This document shows, piece by piece, positions 30,248 to 35,782 of a stretch of DNA of 35,782 nt. Numbering within the stretch: position 1 is the stretch's first letter; the number at the start of each line of letters is the position of its first letter. Made by a program: the position numbers and the translations under genes. Origin of the DNA: SIG710 sp045596925 (GTDB lineage: Bacteria; Bacillota; Clostridia; Oscillospirales; CAG-272); NCBI GenBank assembly GCA_045596925.1, contig JAZODH010000071.1, positions 1 to 35,782 on the forward strand. Reading direction: 5' to 3'. The notes beneath the pieces are model-generated. The model was not told the origin of the DNA. It made no database searches and was given only the letters and a program-made list of their open reading frames with translations.

Positions 30248-30892
30248 TTACTGGTTCTGAATTTGTGCTTTTACCATCATGTCCTTGACCTTCATCAATC
30301 GGGTCAGGTTGCCTCTCTCGTTTTCCTCAAGCTTCATCTTGATGGACTTTATGCCGGCTTCATATCGGGGGATCATGATGTGCTCCAGCGCGTTTACGCG
30401 GCGTCTGGTCTGCTCGATCTCCTGAGCCATAAGCTGTGCTGTCTTTTCAAGCTCCGCAAGTCTTACCATATCCTCAAGGACCTCGCCCAAAGCGCCGATT
30501 GCTCCGTCAAGCTCCGCGGTGGTAAAAGCAAGACCGTAATTTATACTGTCTCCCGATCCTCTCACGTCCAGCTTGAACTCGGGCACCATAACGCTCATGA
30601 CGTTCTTTTGCGACACCTCAACGCTTCCCTCTCTGCGGGGCAAAATAAGCGCTCCTTTCAGCATTTTCGGAGAAGAAACGGCCGCCGCCACCAAAAAATC
30701 GGCATAATATTCAGATAATTTTCTCTCAACGCGCTCGCGCAAGATCTTGTCCTCGCGGACAATGTCGAGAAACTGCCTCATAAGCTCGTCCCGCTTATCT
30801 TTTAGCAGTTTATGACCTCTGCGTGAGGTGAGCAGTCTGACCTGGAGCTTTTTCAGCTCCATTCGGGTCGGATTCACACGAATCTCAGCCAT
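30248..30892 (-). CDS. atpD: V-type ATP synthase subunit D
   Basis: A 214-residue, mostly helical protein opening VNPTRMELKKLQVRLLTSRRGHKLLKDKRDELMRQF, the signature of V/A-type subunit D. Long N- and C-terminal helices form the coiled-coil central rotor shaft; the C-terminal arm is RRVNALEHIMIPRYEAGIKSIKMKLEENERGNLTRLMKVKDM. It couples rotation of the membrane ring to the A3B3 catalytic head. It is the last gene of the operon, 36 bp after subunit B, with a GGAGGAG ribosome binding site and a strong terminator close behind. Confidence 0.96.
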   Translation of the reverse strand: MAEIRVNPTRMELKKLQVRLLTSRRGHKLLKDKRDELMRQFLDIVREDKILRERVERKLSEYYADFLVAAAVSSPKMLKGALILPRREGSVEVSQKNVMSVMVPEFKLDVRGSGDSINYGLAFTTAELDGAIGALGEVLEDMVRLAELEKTAQLMAQEIEQTRRRVNALEHIMIPRYEAGIKSIKMKLEENERGNLTRLMKVKDMMVKAQIQNQ

Positions 30893-30928
30893 TTTTATCT
30901 CCTCCGTGGCTCAAATGCACTAAAAATC

Positions 30929-32302
30929 TTATTTTCCCTGCCAATATTTTTCAACAAGCTCGGGCTTGATACGCTTCATCTCGGATCTGGGAAGCATAGA
31001 AAGCAGCTTCCAGCCAAGGTCGAGGGTCTCCTCGATCGTGCGATTCTCATAGAAGCTCTGGTTGATGTACTCGGCTTCAAATGCGTCCGCGAACTGTGCG
31101 TACAGACGGTCAACAGGGGACAACGCCGCCTCGCCCAGAACTACCATAAGCTCTTTTGCTTCCTTTCCTCTTGCATAAGAGGAGAAAAGCTGGTTCAGCG
31201 TTCCCGAATGGTCTTCTCTCGTTTTGCCCTCGCCGATACCCTTGTCCTTGAGACGGGACAGGGAGGGAAGAACGTCAACGGGAGGCATATAGCCCTTGCG
31301 GTACATTTCACGGGAAAGAATGATCTGTCCCTCGGTAATGTAGCCTGTAAGGTCGGGAATGGGGTGGGTCTTGTCGTCCTCGGGCATGGTCAGGAACGGG
31401 ATCATAGTGATAGATCCCTCGCTTCCCGCTTTTCTGCCCGCACGCTCGTACATGGTAGCAAGGTCTGTGTAAAGGTATCCGGGATATCCACGTCTGCCGG
31501 GGACTTCCTTTCTTGCCGCCGAGACCTCGCGCAGAGCCTCTGCGTAGTTGGTAATATCGGTCATGATTACAAGCACGTGCATATCGCACTCAAATGCCAG
31601 ATATTCTGCGGCGGTCAAAGCCATACGGGGCGTTGAAATACGCTCGATGGCAGGGTCGGACGCAAGGTTTATAAAGAGGACGGTACGGTCGATAGCGCCC
31701 GTCTTCTTAAAGTCGGAAATGAAGAAGTCCGCTTCCTCAAATGTGATACCGATAGCGGCAAATACAACGGCGAATTTACCGTCTGTACCTCTTACCTTCG
31801 CCTGTCTTGCGATCTGTGCCGCCAGGTTTGCGTGAGGCATACCGGAGCCTGAGAAGATGGGAAGCTTCTGTCCGCGCACCAAGGTGTTCAGACCGTCGAT
31901 GGTCGAAATACCCGTCTGAATGAACTCGGAGGGGTAGATTCTCGCGGCGGGGTTGATAGGAGTACCGTTAATGTCCAGTTTTTTGTCGGCAATGATCTTT
32001 GCGCCGCCGTCGATAGGCTCGCCCATGCCGCTGAAAACTCGTCCCAGCATATTCTGAGATACGGGAAGCTGAACGCCGTGTCCCGTGAAGCGAACTTTGC
32101 TCTCGGCAAGATTCAGACCCGCCGAGCTTTCAAAAAGCTGAACGAGAACGTCTCGTCCGTTTACTTCAAGAACTCTGCAACGTCTCACGTCGCCGTTTGG
32201 CAGCTGGATCTCGCCCAGCTCGTCGTATTTTACGCCGTCAACTTGACGCACAAGCATCAAAGGGCCGGCAACTTCTTCGATGGTTTTATATTCTCTTATC
32301 AT
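30929..32302 (-). CDS. atpB: V-type ATP synthase subunit B
   Basis: A 457-residue regulatory, nucleotide-binding subunit. An N-terminal beta-barrel (MIREYKTIEEVAGPLMLV) is followed by the RecA-like core with PIFSGSGMPHANLAAQIARQA (the degenerate P-loop of B subunits), ALREVSAARKEVPGRRGYPGYLYTDLATMYERAG and GSITMIPFLTMPEDDKTHPIPDLTGYITEGQI. It alternates with subunit A in the catalytic hexamer. The start is taken at ATG 32302 after GGAGG; a frame ten codons longer has no family match. It lies 13 bp after subunit A. Confidence 0.97.
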   Translation of the reverse strand: MIREYKTIEEVAGPLMLVRQVDGVKYDELGEIQLPNGDVRRCRVLEVNGRDVLVQLFESSAGLNLAESKVRFTGHGVQLPVSQNMLGRVFSGMGEPIDGGAKIIADKKLDINGTPINPAARIYPSEFIQTGISTIDGLNTLVRGQKLPIFSGSGMPHANLAAQIARQAKVRGTDGKFAVVFAAIGITFEEADFFISDFKKTGAIDRTVLFINLASDPAIERISTPRMALTAAEYLAFECDMHVLVIMTDITNYAEALREVSAARKEVPGRRGYPGYLYTDLATMYERAGRKAGSEGSITMIPFLTMPEDDKTHPIPDLTGYITEGQIILSREMYRKGYMPPVDVLPSLSRLKDKGIGEGKTREDHSGTLNQLFSSYARGKEAKELMVVLGEAALSPVDRLYAQFADAFEAEYINQSFYENRTIEETLDLGWKLLSMLPRSEMKRIKPELVEKYWQGK

Positions 32303-32315
32303 GTTCCGTCCTCCT

Positions 32316-34094
32316 TTACGCTTCGTTTGCACGTCTCACAGCCTCGTCAAGCTGCTGTGTGATCTCGGCTTCTATCTTCTTAAATTCTTCCTTGTAAACA
32401 GCCGTGGGAACAGCCTTTGCACGTCCGATCCTTTCACGGACGGGAAGAGTTGCAATATCGTTTATATCCGCACCTGCCTCGATTGCCTCCTTTGCCTTGT
32501 CCTCAAATACGAAGACCAGACGGAGCAGCTCATACTGCTTGTCAAGGGGCGTGTAGCCGTCCACGTCGTCAAATGCGAACTGCTGCAGGAAGTCCTCACG
32601 CACCGAGCGCGCAACTTCAAGTGTCAGTCTGTCCTCAGGAGACAGAGCATCAAGACCGACCAGCTTTACGATCTCCTCAAGCTCGTTTTCCACCTGAAGT
32701 ATCTTCAGGCTGCGTCCTGTCAGCGTCATCCAATCGGAAGAAACGTTTTCGGCAAACCAGGAATCAAGCCTGTCGCGGTAGAGCGAGTAAGAATTGAGCC
32801 AGTTGATAGCGGGGAAGTGACGGCGGTATGCAAGGGAGGAATCAAGTCCCCAGAAAACTTTAACGATACGGAGGGTCGCCTGAGTTACAGGCTCGGAAAT
32901 GTCACCGCCCTGAGGGGATACGGCACCGATAGCGGAAAGTGTTCCGATTCGTCCGTCCTCACCAAGGCAGACAACTTTACCCGCACGCTCGTAGAACTGA
33001 GCGAGACGGGAGGTAAGGTAGGCGGGATAACCCTCCTCACCGGGCATTTCCTCAAGTCGACCCGACATCTCGCGCAGAGCCTCTGCCCAACGGGAGGTGG
33101 AGTCGGCAATAACAGCCACGCTGTAACCCATGTCGCGGTAATATTCCGCGATGGTGATACCCGTGTAAATAGACGCCTCACGAGCCGCAACGGGCATATC
33201 CGAGGTGTTGGCAATAAGAACGGTTCTGTCCATTAAGGATTTGCCCGTTCTGGGGTCGGTCAGCTCGGGGAATTCGCGCAGAACGTCTGTCATTTCGTTT
33301 CCGCGCTCGCCGCAACCGATGTAGACAACAAGGTCAACGTCACTCCATTTTGCAAGCTGATGCTGAACTACCGTCTTTCCGCTTCCGAAAGGTCCGGGAA
33401 CACAAGCTGTACCGCCCTTTGCAATGGGGAAAAGCGCGTCGATGGAGCGCTGACCCGTGATCATAGGCTCTGCAGGAGGCAGCTTCTCTTTATAAGGACG
33501 GGAAACACGAACGGGCCACTTCTGAATCAAAGTCAGAGGCTCAACGTCGCCGCCGTCCACCTTTATTTTACCGATGGAATCGGTAACTCTGAATTTTCCG
33601 CTTGAAATGGTCACCAGGATTCCGCTCTTTCCGGGAGGAACCATGATCTTGTGACGGATAACGTCGGTCTCCTGAACGTAGCCCAGGACCTCACCCTCCA
33701 CAACGCGCTCTCCGGCGCCCTTTGCAGGCTCAAATTCCCACATACGATCGCGGTCGAGAGCCGGCTCGTCAATACCCTTTTCGATATTGGAGCCGAACTT
33801 TGCACAAAGGGTCTCCAGCGGTCGCTGGATACCGTCGTAAATATTCTTTATCAGACCGGGGCCAAGCTCAACCGAAAGAGGCGCGCCGGTAGATACAACT
33901 ATATCACCGCGTCCCAGACCCGCAGTCTCCTCGTAGACCTGAATTGACGCACGGTCCCCGTGCATCTCGATGATCTCTCCGATCAGCTTTTTCTCTCCGA
34001 CTCTTACAACGTCGAACATATTTGCCTCTCTCATGCCCTCGGCGATGACCAGAGGACCCGAGACCTTAAGTATCTTTCCTGTTACATTTTCCAT
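32316..34094 (-). CDS. atpA: V-type ATP synthase subunit A (catalytic)
   Basis: A 592-residue catalytic subunit. An N-terminal barrel (TGKILKVSGPLVIAEGM) is followed by the A-specific non-homologous insert (about 115-190), Walker A GPFGSGKTVVQ (234-244), GCGERGNEMTDVLREFPEL, STSRWAEALREMSGRLEEMPGEEGYPAYL and the C-terminal helical domain. It hydrolyses or makes ATP in concert with ion flow through the membrane part. I start at ATG 34094, nine bases after AAGGAG; a longer frame (34118) adds MKFKEIFQ without support. It is 38 bp after subunit F. Confidence 0.97.
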   Translation of the reverse strand: MENVTGKILKVSGPLVIAEGMREANMFDVVRVGEKKLIGEIIEMHGDRASIQVYEETAGLGRGDIVVSTGAPLSVELGPGLIKNIYDGIQRPLETLCAKFGSNIEKGIDEPALDRDRMWEFEPAKGAGERVVEGEVLGYVQETDVIRHKIMVPPGKSGILVTISSGKFRVTDSIGKIKVDGGDVEPLTLIQKWPVRVSRPYKEKLPPAEPMITGQRSIDALFPIAKGGTACVPGPFGSGKTVVQHQLAKWSDVDLVVYIGCGERGNEMTDVLREFPELTDPRTGKSLMDRTVLIANTSDMPVAAREASIYTGITIAEYYRDMGYSVAVIADSTSRWAEALREMSGRLEEMPGEEGYPAYLTSRLAQFYERAGKVVCLGEDGRIGTLSAIGAVSPQGGDISEPVTQATLRIVKVFWGLDSSLAYRRHFPAINWLNSYSLYRDRLDSWFAENVSSDWMTLTGRSLKILQVENELEEIVKLVGLDALSPEDRLTLEVARSVREDFLQQFAFDDVDGYTPLDKQYELLRLVFVFEDKAKEAIEAGADINDIATLPVRERIGRAKAVPTAVYKEEFKKIEAEITQQLDEAVRRANEA

Positions 34095-34132
34095 TTGGAA
34101 AATCTCCTTAAATTTCAATGTTATACGATAGT

Positions 34133-34450
34133 TTAATCAAACAATACGTTGGAACCCGTAGCGCGCAGAGCGGCGTTTTTGAGGTTGGCCATTCCGTAGC
34201 CTGTGCTGCCCTGCCGTCCGGGGATCGGCACTATGGCGGGGGTAAGCTTGTCCTTGTATTTTGCAATATCCTCTTCGATCTGACAGGCAATGTCCTCGGT
34301 AATAAATATCACACCGATGTCGCCTGTGCGCGCAAGCGCGTGAAGAGCCGACGCCGCCTCGCCGGGATCGGATACGGGACGTGCCGCAAAGCCCAGTGCC
34401 ATATAGCCGAGAACACTGTCACGGTCGCCTATAACTGCTATCTTATACAT
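34133..34450 (-). CDS. atpF: V-type ATP synthase subunit F
   Basis: A 105-residue Rossmann-like stalk subunit: MYKIAVIGDRDSVLGYMALGF opens it, IGVIFITEDIACQI is the central strand, and PAIVPIPGRQGSTGYG is the family signature loop. It binds subunit D on the rotor. It overlaps the end of subunit C by 8 bp, which indicates translational coupling. Confidence 0.95.
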   Translation of the reverse strand: MYKIAVIGDRDSVLGYMALGFAARPVSDPGEAASALHALARTGDIGVIFITEDIACQIEEDIAKYKDKLTPAIVPIPGRQGSTGYGMANLKNAALRATGSNVLFD

Positions 34451-35456
34451 AGCTTCCCCTCACTCTCCGGGCGATCCTTTCGGGTGAAAGTCCCGCCGCC
34501 TTGCCCGCTAAAATTATGCGGACGTTTTTGATCTCATATTCGAGCTTGCAAAGGAAGGTAAGCACGATCGGAATACCGAAGGGGATATATCTTGCCTCCT
34601 GCAGCTTTGCCTCAATGAGGCTGTCACATTCGTTCTCGAAATTTTCCGTGCCTGACCCAAGTGCCTCGGCTATGCGAGGATATCTGGCAGAGACAAGACC
34701 GGAAATTTTGTCCATAAGCTCGCTTTCCTCCTGATCTGCCGCTTCCCTCAGCGTCTCAACGCCAATATAGCCGCCGTCGATCAGAGCATCCGAGAGCAGT
34801 CCCTGTGTCAGACCGTTTTTGCCCATGCCGATAATACGGACCAACATCATCACGTTAGTCATGTCGATCTTCGTCTTAACGAAATCTACGGTAAAGCCGT
34901 CGTCCGTCTTTTCCGCCGCGCTGAGCATATCAGCAAAGCAGGCGCGGTCAAGGGGCAGGTCGATCTTCAGCGGATCGCAGGTAGTGGCATAGTCTGTCTT
35001 TGCCTTTTGTGCCGCTTGCGCCAGGTTCTTTGAAAGGGAAGAAAAGTCTCCGCTTTCAGCCATTTCTCCGTAACGCTCGACAGGAAGACTTCCCACGTCA
35101 AAAAGCAGGTCGGAGAAATCAATTCCGCTGGGAATACACCGCAGAGCCGCCTTTATGTTGGCGCAGTCGTAGGCAAGTCGGATAATGGGAGTAACTCTCC
35201 GTCCACCTTCATCACTTTCAACCACGTCAAGGGCATCCTTCAGCCGCCTTGAGAGCACCTCGTCCAATCGGTCGGGATCCTTTGCCTCCTCTGCCGAGCC
35301 GAGAATACCGCTCTCAAGCGCCACCGCCGCCGCAGATTCTGTGTTCTGCGCTTCGATCATGCGCCCGATCATTTCTCTGCCCGGCATGGTCGCCTCGATG
35401 GCGCGCACTCGGGCGGAGATATACATATATTCGGTCGATTTGTCCTTTATACTCAT
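34443..35456 (-). CDS. atpC: V-type ATP synthase subunit C
   Basis: A 337-residue helical subunit of the V/A-ATPase C (d-type) family: STEYMYISARVRAIEATMPG at the start, three related helical repeats with DCANIKAALRCIPSG and VDFVKTKIDMTNVMMLVRI, and a C-terminal YIPFGIPIVLTFLCKLEYEIKNVRIILAGKAAGLSPERIARRVRGSYV. It links the rotor shaft to the membrane ring. Start choice is less certain: ATG 35456 matches the family best but has only AAAG upstream; a TTG at 35492 would add 12 basic residues. Confidence 0.93.
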   Translation of the reverse strand: MSIKDKSTEYMYISARVRAIEATMPGREMIGRMIEAQNTESAAAVALESGILGSAEEAKDPDRLDEVLSRRLKDALDVVESDEGGRRVTPIIRLAYDCANIKAALRCIPSGIDFSDLLFDVGSLPVERYGEMAESGDFSSLSKNLAQAAQKAKTDYATTCDPLKIDLPLDRACFADMLSAAEKTDDGFTVDFVKTKIDMTNVMMLVRIIGMGKNGLTQGLLSDALIDGGYIGVETLREAADQEESELMDKISGLVSARYPRIAEALGSGTENFENECDSLIEAKLQEARYIPFGIPIVLTFLCKLEYEIKNVRIILAGKAAGLSPERIARRVRGSYV

Positions 35457-35495
35457 TTTTATCAGCTTTCTTTTGAATTTTAGGGGTGACAAGGC

Positions 35496-35782
35496 TTATC
35501 CGAACAGGATCCTTGCAACGTCCCCTTCAAGTCTTTCTTTTGCAGACTCGATCAGAGCTTCGACTGCGCAGTTGATATCGAGATCGCCGATGCGTATTAT
35601 CATTCCGCCCTCGATCTTAGCCGTTTCTACCGAAACGCCCGCGCGGTCAAGAAGCGCCGATATCGGCTTTCCCGCCGCTTGTCGCTTCGCCACAGGTATT
35701 ATCTGTGCCCCAGCGCGCAAAATATCCTCCTGAGACAGAAGAATGTCCACAGGCTCCTGTCCGCTCTCCTCGCCGTACAGCT
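35496..35782 (-). CDS. atpE: V-type ATP synthase subunit E, C-terminal part, runs off the right edge
   Basis: The minus-strand frame stays open to the window end and reads LYGEESGQEPVDILLSQEDILRAG..., ending GGMIIRIGDLDINCAVEALIESAKERLEGDVARILFG. The GGxIxxxGDxxINCxxxALIE segment is the conserved C-terminal head of subunit E, the peripheral stalk of the V/A-ATPase. About 95 residues are visible; the N-terminal helix and start lie outside the window. A GTG at 35750 is internal, not the start. Subunits I and K are expected further upstream in the operon (inference from usual order). Confidence 0.9.
   Translation of the reverse strand, partial: LYGEESGQEPVDILLSQEDILRAGAQIIPVAKRQAAGKPISALLDRAGVSVETAKIEGGMIIRIGDLDINCAVEALIESAKERLEGDVARILFG

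Overview
The window looks like a chromosomal segment from an endospore-forming, Gram-positive member of the Clostridia, most likely a gut- or rumen-type Oscillospirales or a relative. The reasons are a clear SigG gene, a V-type (not F-type) ATP synthase operon in the order E-C-F-A-B-D, lipoproteins of the CotH family, a BspA-like leucine-rich-repeat secreted protein, AGGAGG-type ribosome binding sites throughout, and many textbook sigma-A promoters (TTGACA or TTGATT, 16-18 bp, TATAAT or TAAAAT). The finer taxonomic placement is a guess. There are no rRNA, tRNA, CRISPR, phage or transposase genes.

Layout. 1-542 is the start of asparagine synthase (minus strand, leaving the window). 714-3113 is a plus-strand group: GNAT acetyltransferase, ribokinase-like sugar kinase, a 3' gene remnant and a NodB-type deacetylase. 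3208-3984 is sigG, preceded by a 16-bp hairpin that buries its ribosome binding site, and it converges on a DUF3737 gene. 5174-9043 holds two tandem CotH-kinase lipoproteins. 9208-10820 is a GMP synthase ATP-pyrophosphatase subunit without a glutaminase domain, followed by thrH. 10865-11929 (minus) is a two-domain uridine-kinase-like protein. 12123-14001 is a PadR-DUF1700-DUF4097 operon, followed by an FAD-dependent oxidoreductase (14090-15358). 15499-18245 is a BlaI/BlaR1-like regulator and membrane-protease pair with a striking double palindromic operator. The minus-strand block 18642-24571 holds a cytoplasmic trehalase-like enzyme, aspS, a YdcF/SanA-like membrane protein and an ABC exporter. 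24827-25306 is rlmH. 25794-29975 encodes a 1393-residue secreted protein that fuses a CE7-type esterase to leucine-rich repeats. 30248-35782 is the V-ATPase operon.

Three intergenic spacers (18381-18554, 25312-25618, 30031-30188) hold hairpin-rich, inverted-repeat sequence with no gene. They look like dispersed repeats or MITE-like elements.

No single new defence-like or mobile system stands out. The best candidates for something under-described are the sequestering hairpin on sigG, the structured leader of the stand-alone guaA, the BlaI double operator with a non-beta-lactam sensor domain on its BlaR1 partner, the CE7-LRR fusion, and the uridine-kinase fusion with an unassigned N-terminal domain. 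All functional statements are from reading the sequence; no database search was run.
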